Below are positions 50,201-62,200 of a stretch of 64,000 nt of DNA, one piece after another. Under the pieces are notes generated by a model. That model searched no databases, had not been told where the DNA came from, and saw only the letters and a list, made by a program, of their open reading frames with translations. Source of the DNA: Plutella xylostella (Eukaryota > Arthropoda > Insecta > Lepidoptera > Plutellidae); contig NC_064002.1 of NCBI RefSeq assembly GCF_932276165.1, positions 10,664,001-10,728,000 on the forward strand, given 5' to 3'. The position numbers and the translations under genes were made by a program. Every line of letters starts with the position of its first letter. Position 1 is the first letter of the stretch.

Positions 50201-53200
50201 TATAAGCAATGTATGTTAATGGTTAGAAATTAAGTACCTACTCACCAGTATAAAACGCTGCTCTTTCATAAACATCGTTTATATTGACTAATACTTCTCC
50301 AGCCTCATTTTCCGCCAAACATCGTAGGTAAACGCTGTAAATCATCTGTCTATCTTCGCTGCGAATGGTTTTATTCATTTTCACTTCGTGAACAAACTCA
50401 ACAATCCACAAAACTCCAAAATTAAGCAAAATTCGATTTGTTTATACAGGAACAGGGCGAGTTTGACATTCAAACCATAGAAACAGACCACAAATCACAA
50501 GTTTTTTTTTATTGCCAGGTTTAAATCTGTTTAGTTCCAAAAACATTAATCTCTACTCTTTTGTGTTCAGCTATACTTATATTTATTAGTTTTAATCGGT
50601 TCTTTGACATAATTACTGCCACTTACTATAATAATGAATGAGTCACTGTATTGTACTTCCGTAATGAAACTAATGAACGACAATATAAAGAAAACGTAAT
50701 AAATTACGAAGACATACAAAATCGAGAGGTTACTTTCGCTTCAACATAAAGTAGAATGTCTTTATTTGTATGTGGAGTGAAAGAGAAATCTGGTACAGTT
50801 AGCAAGGATACTTAGTACTTCATTGTTCACAAGATACATGTTTTTGGTTATCTTTTCTTTTAATGAGTTTTCCTGCTTTATGTCTTCATTATTATAATTT
50901 ATAATTGGTAAATATTAATTGGTATTTCCAGTCTACAATCGTTCATACATTCATTCGCTCGTATAACTCTGTGATACGCGCACGCATTATTCGCAGTTAC
51001 GACTGGCTACGCAGCTCCGTTAGTTCTGACCCAACACTAGTGATGGGGTACTTACTGTCGATATTTTTGATATCGATAAAATTTAACAACTACGATGGAT
51101 AAGTTTATCACAAGAACCTCGTCGACTGAGAGCATTTCCAGCGGCGGAAAAAGACCTGCTGAAGACGCTGATGACATCTGGCAAGTTCCGAAACGACCAG
51201 CTCCAACGTCGTCGGCAAGAAACACTGGCAATACTAAAATCCAAGTTAGTAATCGATTTAAAATCCTACCCCATGATCATGGAACTAGTGGTTCATCTCA
51301 ACCTCAGTCTGATGTACCAACTAAGAAACCACCAAGCAAATCTCCAAAAATCCCTCCAATTGTAATGGAGATAAAGCCAAACTGGACTCACGAAACAATT
51401 AAATCTATAGTCTCCGAATTTACGAAAAACTTCCATTTGGTATACCGAGGCAAAAACACCGTCGCAATTATCTGCTACAGCCCTGATTGCCATCAAAAAT
51501 TAAAAGAAGGTCTTATCGCCAAGTCGGCAAATTTCCACACTTACAGCCGTAAGGATGAAAAGCTCTCGAAAGTAGTGATCCATGGCCTTCCCGCTTCAGT
51601 AGAGACCATGATACCAGCGGAACTTACAAATCTCGGCTTTAGTGATGCTATTGTCACAAAAATGAAAACTAAAAATCCTGATGCCCCTTATCCGCCGTTT
51701 ATGGTGCAACTACAAGCAGGCTCCGATATAGCTAAATTCAAGAAAATTAAATACCTATGCCAATGTGTCATTACAATACAACGCTTTAGACCCAATGCCA
51801 AACAAGGCACGCAATGCTACAGATGTCAGCGCTTTGGACATGCCTCTAAAAATTGCAACCTAATTCCTCGCTGTGTTAAATGCACCGAAGAACATCCAAC
51901 TAACGAATGCCCCAACAAAACTCGTGATCTGCCTGCTCGTTGCTGCAACTGCGACCAAGAACACCCCGCCAACTACCTGCAGTGCACAGAGCGCCTGAAA
52001 TACCTCGAGCGCATTCAAACAAGACGTAGACCACACAGCTCCACCAAGCCAGGAAATGTTAATACTGTCAAAGAAGGGATATCATGGGCCAAGATAGTGA
52101 GCCAAGCTGAAACACAGGATCGCCAGCCAACGCTCAATGCTAAGCTAGGAAGCTCCGTAGCGCATGACAGCAAAGCTACGACTGACTATTTCGATTCCAC
52201 CACAACCGAAATATTGCAAATCCTTACAGTGATTAAAAATATAAAACAACAATTTACAGCTTGCAATACTATGGTTGACAAGGTAATATTAGTACTAACT
52301 AACTTAGGTGAATATGTTTGATGCTAGTAATCTTAACTTGATGTTCTGGAATGCAGACGGACTCAGTAAAAAACTAAACGAACTTTTAAACCTCCTCTCT
52401 AACCATTCGATAGATATATTGGCGGTGAGTGAGACAAGGTTGACTAGTACTATGGTATTGGATACCCCTGGTTATATTTGTTACAGACAAGATAAACATC
52501 CTGGTAGGGGTAAAGGACAAGGTGTCGCTATTTTTATTAAATGTGACATCCAACATTATTGTGTACCAATACCGGAAACTAAATTTATGGAGGCTATTGG
52601 CATTCAACTTTCGATCTCATCACATAACTATGTGATTGTGTCATCTTACCAGTCACCCAACCTAGAGCTTATCCCTAATGACTTGGACATCGTACTAAGC
52701 CTAGGAGCAAGAGTTCTAGTCATGGGTGACCTAAACGCTAAGCATACATTGTGGAACTGTGCTAGTATAAATAAACACGGTGCTTGTATTGCTAATCATA
52801 TGATGGAAAGCAACTTCACCATACATGCCTCCGATAGCCCGACTCTTATCCACTATAGGTCTGAATTTGCCCCATCAACGCCTGATCTTTGCCTCACCAA
52901 AAATGTTGATGCTATCTTAGAACTACGCACTATACCTGCCCTGTCCTCCAATCACCTACCAGTCATATTTACCTTAAACGGAGCTCTCAAACGTGAAAAT
53001 AAAATCCAATTTAACTACTCTGAAGCTGACTGGAACAGCTTCCGTTCTTTCGTAAACGAAAATACTAAACTTTCCGTTTCAGTCTTCTCCTCGACAGCCG
53101 AGCTTGACGCGGCAATCGCTGAGTTCATAGTTACCATCACAACAGCGAGAGACATGTTTGTTCCACAAGTTCACACTGGACGTAAATCAAAACCACTGCC

Positions 53201-56200
53201 AAGGTTCATTAAAAAACTTATCAAACGTAAAAATCATCTACGCCGTCTTGAACAACATGAAACAAGTCCTGAAAGCCGTAAAAATTTAAGAAGTAATATA
53301 AACATATTACAAAAACAAATAAACGTAGCTATACAAAGTAATCAAGATAGGGTCTGGAATAAAAAACTCAGCTCAGTTGACAATCCAAGTACAGATATAT
53401 GGAAACTTGTAAGGTCTTTATCCCAAAAATCTCCCACTATTCCACCCCTAATCAAATCGGATGGGTCGGTTACGGCTGACACTCAGGAGCAATGCAACGA
53501 GCTTGCTGCAGCTTTTCACCAAAACATGCTTCTCACAAAAAATTGGTCTACTGACCTAGACACTATTAGTAAAGTTGAAAACTCAATCAAACAAATAAAC
53601 GCGCACTCTGATATAAGCTCCGACCATATAAAACCTATACATCCAAAAGAGCTATGGAAACAGATACGTAGTCTAAAATGCCGGAAGTCACCAGGTCCTG
53701 ATTGTATACCTAATATTATTCTAAAGAACTTGCCCCGAAAGTGTATCGTACTTCTAACAAAAATAGTCAATGGGTGCCTATATCTATTCTATTATCCGTC
53801 TACCTGGAAAATTGCTAAAGTTATAGCCATCAGAAAACCAGGTAAAAGTTCTTCCCTTACGGGTAGTTATCGACCTATTAGTTTACTTTGTACGTTAGGC
53901 AAAGTATTTGAAAGACTAATTCTTTCTAGGCTCTCCCGATACACCGACAAACACCTAATTGGTGAACAATTTGGTTTCCGTCGGGGACACTCCACTGTTC
54001 AGCAACTTGCACGAGTTGCTGAACATGTTACAGATAATCTTAACAGAAATCGCTCAACGTCGATGTTCTTGCTCGACATTGAGAAAGCATTTGATACAGT
54101 GTGGCACGAAGGTCTCTTACACAAGTTGCTGAACATTGGAGTCCCCATACAATTAGTAAAACTTATACAGTCTTATCTAAAAAATAGATACTTCAAAGTT
54201 TATATTGGTAGTACTTTCTCATCAATGTTTAACGTACCAGCTGGCGTGCCCCAGGGTTCTGTGTTGGGCCCGTACCTGTTCCTGGTGTATTTAAACGATA
54301 TACCAAAACAGCCTCGTACCCACCTAGCCTGTTTTGCGGACGACACAGCTTCATTTTCATCTTCGAACGATACTGAACTCTCAGTAGGGCGTCTTCAGTT
54401 ATCCTTGAATTTACTATCGGAGTTCTTTAAGAAGTGGAAACTTAAGCTAAATGAGGCAAAGACAGAAGCTATCATATTCACCCGCAAACGTCAGCCCCCA
54501 AAAACCCAACTCATTCTTAATGATCACAAAATACCCTGGAGCAATACCGTTAAATACCTGGGAGTTATTCTTGATCCCAAGGTGAAATGGACTCCACACA
54601 TCAAGTTACTACATGAAAAGGGCATCAAGTGTTTAACCGGTCTTCGTCCCATATTAAATAGGCAGTCAAACTTAAGCCCTTATACTAAACTAAGGATCTA
54701 TAAAACTTTAATAAGACCCGTTATAACCTATGCAGCACCAGTTTGGAGCAGCACAAGTGATTCCAATTATTCAAAGCTGCAAGTTATACAAAACAAAGCC
54801 CTTAAAACCGCCTATAACACCCCATATTACACCAATCTAAAACGTTTACAAAATAAAATAAAACTTTTAAATATAAAAACATTCGTCTGTAACCTCGGTC
54901 GAAAGTTCTACATCGACAAAAATCCACACCACAGTAACAATCTGGTCTCATCAATAGGTAAATCGCGATTGTCAAACTTACCTTACATCGATACGTATCG
55001 ATCGTACCGCTTACCCCATCACTATTTCCTGAGCGAGCCGTGACGTAGTCGGTAGCCGGACAAAACTAGCCTCTGCGGCCGCTGCATACTATGATAGCAG
55101 TTTTTTGCCAGTTACCCTCGAGGTAATTTATAGCTTTGAGTCAAATATTGGTGCATCGTAAGTACTAATATTACCTTGTCAACAAATATTAATCTCCTAG
55201 GTTAATATAAATTTTCAAGTATGATGATTAGGTATTCTGTATTCCTTACTTTAGATTTAAACAGTGCTCAATTCTATTATTTTATAAGTTTAAAAAGGCG
55301 TTTAGCTTGTAAAAACATTTTAATAACTTTATTGTTTTGTTCACACTGACCGTGTTAGTGATGTAACTTTATTGTAAAAATATTATGTTAATAAAGAACT
55401 TTTATAAACTAAACTAAAACTAATCAATTTCTGACAATAGTGATTCTACCTTTACTATTAGGTATTATAAACACAAAATGAATGATGGTGTGTTTGTTGT
55501 TGAGAATTTTGCATCTACTTGTATAGCAACTATAAAATAAAAAAAATACAAGGCTTTAAACATTGTAACACTCACGACATTAGCAATGAAAAAGTTCCAC
55601 CAGCTATTGACGTTCCATAATATGTCACTGGCATTTTGTATTGCTCGTGTCTTGAGTGTATTGCAATCTTTAAAGTTGCGTTTACAAAATTACCTCGGTT
55701 ACCGAATAAACGGGATCCGGATAAGCGAGACTATACCTACTTACTGCAATAACAATAGTAACATACTCCCAATTCCCTCGCAGGGTTTCACGGGCATCAC
55801 TCAAGAGTACGAGCGACCCGAAGCCCCGGAGCTGGTGGTGAAGACCGTCGCGGCCTCCATCGAGGAGTCCACCATGGAGGTCGTCAAACTGCTCGAGTCG
55901 CAGGTCAGTGTGGACTCTATGGTGCTGGTATTAGGGGTGATAGTTCCCTGGCGCCGGAGCTGGTGGTGAAGACCGTCGCGGCCTCCATCGAGGAGTCCAC
56001 CATGGAGGTCGTCAAGCTGCTCGAGTCGCAGGTCAGTGTGGACTCTATGGTGCTGGTATTAGGGGTGATAGTTCCCTGGCGCCGGAGCTGGTGGTGAAGA
56101 CCGTCGCGGCCTCCATCGAGGAGTCCACCATGGAGGTCGTCAAGCTGCTCGAGTCGCAGGTCAGTGTGGACTCTATGGTGCTGGTATTAGGGGTGATAGT

Positions 56201-59200
56201 TCCCTGGCGCCTGAGCTGGTGGTGAAGACCGTCGCGGCCTCCATCGAGGAGTCCACCATGGAGGTCGTCAAGCTGCTCGAGTCGCAGGTCAGTGTGGACT
56301 CTATGGTGCTGGTATTAGGGGTGATAGTTCCCTGGCGCCGGAGCTGGTGGTGAAGACCGTCGCGGCTTCCATCGAGGAGTCCACCATGGAGGTCGTCAAA
56401 CTGCTCGAGTCACAGGTCAGTGTGGACTCTATATTGATTATAGGGGTTGTACACGACGCTAAGACGCCTTATGCTAACAGGCGTATAGCGTACAGCGCTC
56501 TACAGCAGTGTACAGCGTCACAGTAATAAAGAAGATTCTATATGACAGACACTTACTTCCCTTTGTAAATACACAAGAAAAACCGAGTATAATTATAATT
56601 CTTCATCACCTCTACTTCAGCTTACCAGCAGCACCGTTTTGATAGGCGCGTTAGTTCCTGATCTGGGCTGGTCCGAATGGAAATAAACTGTTAGAGTCAC
56701 AGGTTTTTGTGTTATCTATAGGTATCTTGCATTGATTAAAGGGGTGTGATCTCACCGAATTACAAAGGTCCAGTGTAGGTAATGGTTAAATTTTAGTTCA
56801 CCAAGTTCTGGCATTTTCCCTTAAGGAACCTCTGTGATATCTCTTTTTGGGTCATTTGTGTGGTCTAGGTACTGTTCACGCGTGTAAACGCGCCATAAGT
56901 GCAAACTGTTAATCTGTGAAACTAGTGTAATCTGTGTCCATAAAAAACTATATCTTTTCTTCTCTATGCTTAATACTTTTGTTCGATTGTTAATGATTGT
57001 TTGCAACTAAAATGTAAAACGATACTAAAATGTGTAAAGTTAATTAAACTACGCTATTATACAAGAAGAACCCAAGACTTCTCATTTACTTATGTTTTAT
57101 AATAAACATAATTTGGCGACCGTAAGACGAGAACTTCTGCAATGACCGATTAACAACGCGGCGCATTCGCAGCCAAGCTCAAGATCCCGCCATTTTGCCC
57201 AACTCGAAGGAAGCCAAACAAATTGTTCCCGCTATAAATGATCATGATCAAGACCCAGCCTGCTATCACGACGACCGACGAACGAGCAATCATCAGGGTA
57301 TCGTCCAGATTTCACGTCAGGGTATCTACAAGATTATTGAGGACGTCGATCCGACACATCAAAACTGCAGCGTCACCTGTGCAGCAGCCGTCTGAGACTC
57401 CGGAATATTCTACGCGGCAGACCTCCACACCATCTTCGAGTTCTACAAACGGCAGCGGCAGTGGCTATCTCCACCAGATCGGCTTGGCCTATTAGTTAAG
57501 TGTCCAAATCTCTAATTTCAAGCATTCTATCTATCTTCAAGTTAACAAATGCTTCTTTCTAGTTCCTAACAACTTTCTCTGCTATTTTCTACTACTGCAA
57601 ACAATGTCATCTTCCTAATAAGATGATAATGTAGTCTATTTTTTATAAAACTAGCTAGAGACTTGTAAGTATTCTGCTATTACTTTCAAGTAGGATTCCT
57701 ACTTCAGATGCTTACCTATTTTTCATAAGTCTCACTAGTTTTCATTTCAGTCTAGTTCTCATAGAGCTAGCTGGAGACTTTGTAAGTGTGGCTGCTATTT
57801 TCAAGTAAGTAGGTACCAATTCCTATTTCAGCGACTTACCTAGTGTTTTAAAGTCTCCCTAGTTTTCAATATTCAGTCTAGTTCTTACAGAGCTAGCTGG
57901 AGACTTTGTAAGTTTTCTGCTATTAATTTCAAGTATTCATACTTCAGAAAACTTACCTATTGTTTAAAGTCTCCCTAGTTTGCTATACCTAAATTCTTTT
58001 AGAATTATCTAGAGGCTGTAAGTTTCTGCTATTTTCAAGAAAGTAGGTAACTATTCCTACTTCAGAAACTTACCTAGTTTTTATAAGTCTCACTAGTTTT
58101 CAATTTTCCCCCAAGTTTTTTTGCATTCTTTGTTTGCAACAAGTGATCAGCATTGCTCTGCCGACCAATTTCAGCTGGGCCGCTATCCTGCGAGGTTCGT
58201 GCACGTCACAACGAGCGTCCTCTGCCCAGAGTCAGCCTACGTCGAGCAGTGCCCCAGATCCTGTGGTCAAGTCTTCGCGGTCAGCGGTAACAAGTCACCG
58301 AGGAGGAGCGTGAGACACCACCTATCTATTTTTGTACATTCAGTTGCACTGCACTGCTATTTTAAACCTATTGCTATCTTAACAAACAAGCATGACAGAG
58401 CTAAAGGCACTTTTTGCCAAGCGCAGCTCCGTAAAGGGCCGCTTAACAAAGTTTCATAACTATCTTGACACTATACTATCAATAACTGAACCAAGTGCAG
58501 AGCAGCTTAATGAGCTTGCGCTAAGATTGGCAAAGATTGAGTCATTGGCCAAAACATTTGATGATTTACAATGTCAGATCGAGATTTTAAACTCTGATGC
58601 ATTAGATTCAGAGCTTGATGAGCGGGAACTTATTGAGCAAGACTTCTATAAATTTATATCCAAAGCCCAGCTTATCCTAAGCAGTGAGAAGCCTAAATCT
58701 AATGCATCCAATAGCATGCCTTCTGGAGGTCCATCGTTTAAACTTCCACAAATTCAAATATCAAAGTTTGATGGCTCACTCCACCACTGGCTCGAGTTTA
58801 GGGACATGTTTGTATCATTGATACATGAGAATCCGAGTATACAGCCCGTTCATAAGTTCCACTACCTTAATTCCTACCTAGAAGGAGAGGCTGCCCGTGT
58901 CACATCAAACTTAGAAATGTCAGCGTCTAACTATGACAAAGCATGGTCTTTATTATGCGATCGGTTTAACAACAAGAGGCAATTGATAAGTTACCATTTA
59001 AATTCACTCTTCAACACTGAAAAATTAAACCGTGAGTCAGACAGATCACTGCGTACGCTGATTGACAATGTTAACAAGAACCTGCGTGCACTTGCCAGCC
59101 TCGGTGAACCGACAGACAGTTGGGACACTTTGATTATCCATATGATAACATCAAAACTGGATTCTCCAACCAATCTAAAATGGGAAGAGCATCGTAACAC

Positions 59201-62200
59201 TTTAAGTGACTCTCCCACACTTGCAATTTTTAACAAGTTCCTGAAGGATAGAGCCGATGTACTAGAATCATGTAGCAACAACAAGTTTGACCAATCTAAG
59301 CCACAAACGCCTCACAAATCACAAGCGAAAACTTATACTTGCACGGCACAGCTCTCACACAACACTAACCCGACATTTGCATGTGTGTTTTGCAAGGCAA
59401 CTCATAGAATTTATGATTGCCCTAATTTTTTAGCGTTGCCTGTTGAACAACGAATTGCTGAAGCTGCTAAATTGGGATTATGTTTTAATTGCCTCCGCTT
59501 GGGTCACCATAGCTCCCGCTGCCCCATGGGTCCATGCCGGGAATGCAGAAAACGCCACAACAGCCTGCTGCATAAGGTTTTACCTTCTCCACAGCCAGCA
59601 ACGAGCGCCTCTTCTGTTGCACAAGCGGACACGGCGGTCAACATCAGCGTCCAGCCGACTAATCTAGTTTTTCTGTCAACAGCACTGCTACGGGTCATAA
59701 ATCCAAAAACTAATAAAGAATGCGTTGTGAGAGCACTATTGGACTCAGGTAGCCAGTCTAGTTTTATAACCGAGTCCCTAAAACAAACACTAGGTTTGGA
59801 TGCCTTACCTACAAACATTAAGGTAATCGGCATAGGCAATACCAACAGCAGTTCCGTTAGTGAACGCAGTATTGTCCAATTTCAGTCAACAAATTCGGAT
59901 TTTAAGGTCACCCTATCATGTTCTGTCCTAAGGGAAATAACAGGTGACCTTCCCAAGGTCCATGTGGATTTAAAAGAATTTAAATTTCCACCTAAAATAA
60001 TGTTAGCTGACCCAAGTTTTAACACCCCAGCGCCAATAGATGTTCTCATCGGTGCCGATATATTTTGGGATGTTGTCGGCGACAAACAGCAATCATTAGG
60101 AAAAGGCAAGCCATACTTGCGCAGTTCACAATTAGGTTGGATCGTGTCCGGCCCTATGTGTATTGATAATTGTGAACCTATCTATAATTCGCGAAGTAAC
60201 TTTTCCCTCTCTCTCCATAATATGCAGGAGGATGTCACTCTGAACAACCAGTTTGCCCGCTGCTGGGGGCCCGAAGTGCTTCCCCAGTCTAACCCCCTTA
60301 TTCATAGAAAAGTTACAAGACGTTTTAACTAATAAACTGTTTTGTCCCTCTCTGTCAAAGAACAAATTGTTCTTTGTCGGAGAGGGACAAAACAGTTTAT
60401 TAGTTAAAACGTTCTGTAACTTCTCTATGAATAAGGGGGTAAGCCTTTACTGAGTGACAGCGAGATAGCTTGTGAGAAATATTTGCTTACAAACACTACT
60501 CGCCTAGATAATGGTCAGTTTAGTAATAAACTGCCTGATTCACCCGAGTGTCTTGGTGAATCCTATATTAATGCTAAAAAGCGATTACTCGCCCTAGATA
60601 AGCTTTTCAGGAAGCAGCTTGAACTGAAGACAGCCTATTCCACATTTATTCAGGAACATTGTTCTGAATCAGCTGTTCTAAACCCTGAACTTCACAACTA
60701 TTTTGGGTGTCATGACACCGAAGCTGAACTCCTAAACATATTAGAGTCTCTTACAGATACTCTGAGTTCAGCATGCTTACATTTAAGGAAGTTCAGGCCC
60801 AACTTGCCATCGTTTTTCAAAAATTCTAATTATAATTTAAATGTAAACGAGACTTTGAGTGATTCCACCAATACTTTGGGTTTAGGTTGAGATGCAACCA
60901 TTAACAAGCTAAGGTATTTCTATTTAATTTCAAATAAAGTCAGCCCAGTGAAATCACTAAAAAGACAATACTTTCTATATTTTCTAATATACTTATATTT
61001 TTTATAATTTCTAGTACAGTCCAATTCAAAATGCTATCAACTATAGTTACATAAGCTTTATTGGGACGTAACTGTACCTAATTATTAATGATATTATTAT
61101 TAAAACACTGGGAATTTTTTATAAGCTAATTTAGCCCATATTCATATTTTATGTTCCCAGGCGAGCCTTTTGTGACGATCCAACATGCATCGAGCTTCAC
61201 TGTTTATGTGAACTCCCATCTATAATAAATATGCATATGACTGGTCCTTTCTCCATTCTAAGTAGGTTTTAATAATTCAAATTTCAAAGATCAATTGTTT
61301 ATGCTTAACTTAAACTAAACTTAACTATTTTGTATGTCAAAGATACAAATGTGTACATCTCGAGGCAGTGATTGAGCTGTCAAACTATTGCTATTACTTC
61401 TACAAGGTACATTTTAAATTTTTTAAGCATCTAATGTTGCGGCAATTGATTCCATCAACTTCAATTTTATACTATCTATATATCTATCTCACGCTCCTTA
61501 TTTCGTTGACTTGTGAGACGCTGGAATTTATTCCGCAAAGTACCACTTTAAAAGGGTCATGGGCTACACAAACCTCACGTTTGAGGATTCTTATTTTTTT
61601 CACTAATATTTTTATTAGTCGCCGACTATGTCCCCTATCGTTTTGTCCTTAAGGCCATAAGTTTTTTTCTCTTGGACATTTTCTAATTGACCGGCCGTTA
61701 ATGTCGCTGCCGTCTCCGAAGAAAGAAGACTCAAGAATGCCGCAGTGCTACGCAGCAAGCGAGCACCTCCGATAGCAATGCCTGGAGCCGACGCAAAGTC
61801 ACGAATGGCCGACGTGCAATCGATGTGCATAGTGATTGAAGATCCCTTCAACCGGGGGGACTATGTTCACGCGTGTAAACGCGCCATAAGTGCAAACTGT
61901 TAATCTGTGAAACTAGTGTAATCTGTGTCCATAAAAAACTATATCTTTTCTTCTCTATGCTTAATACTTTTGTTCGATTGTTAATGATTGTTTGCAACTA
62001 AAATGTAAAACGATACTAAAATGTGTAAAGTTAATTAAACTACGCTATTATACAAGAAGAACCCAAGACTTCTCATTTACTTATGTTTTATAATAAACAG
62101 GTACAGCGTGTATTATGTATCTAAGATCTCTTTCTCCGTAAATTAAACGATCAATACTAATTTACTCGCAGATCAATTCAATCCTATTTATTAACCTCTA

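Larger units (their letters stand above)
50931..55420 (+). mobile_element. Jockey-clade LINE, near full length, both ORFs open
   Basis: It begins with a 5' UTR starting around CAGTCTACAATCGTTC (50931), followed by overlapping ORF1 (51095) and ORF2 (52314). A 3' UTR of about 380 bp contains AATAAA (55389-55394) and an A-rich end. It lies in sense orientation in the 6.8-kb Papss intron. No target-site duplication was recognised, so its outer limits are approximate. Confidence 0.85.
56868..62104 (+). mobile_element. BEL/Pao LTR retrotransposon, internally deleted
   Basis: Two 236-bp LTRs (56873-57108 and 61864-62099), starting TGTTCACGCG and ending AATAAACA, look identical by eye. The whole is flanked by a 5-bp duplication GGTAC (56868-56872 and 62100-62104). 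After the left LTR comes TTTGGCGACCGTAAGACG, a likely primer-binding site beginning TGG. Before the right LTR is a purine tract GGGGGGA. Gag, zinc knuckles and protease are present; most of reverse transcriptase, RNase H and integrase are missing. No envelope gene was seen. Confidence 0.92.
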
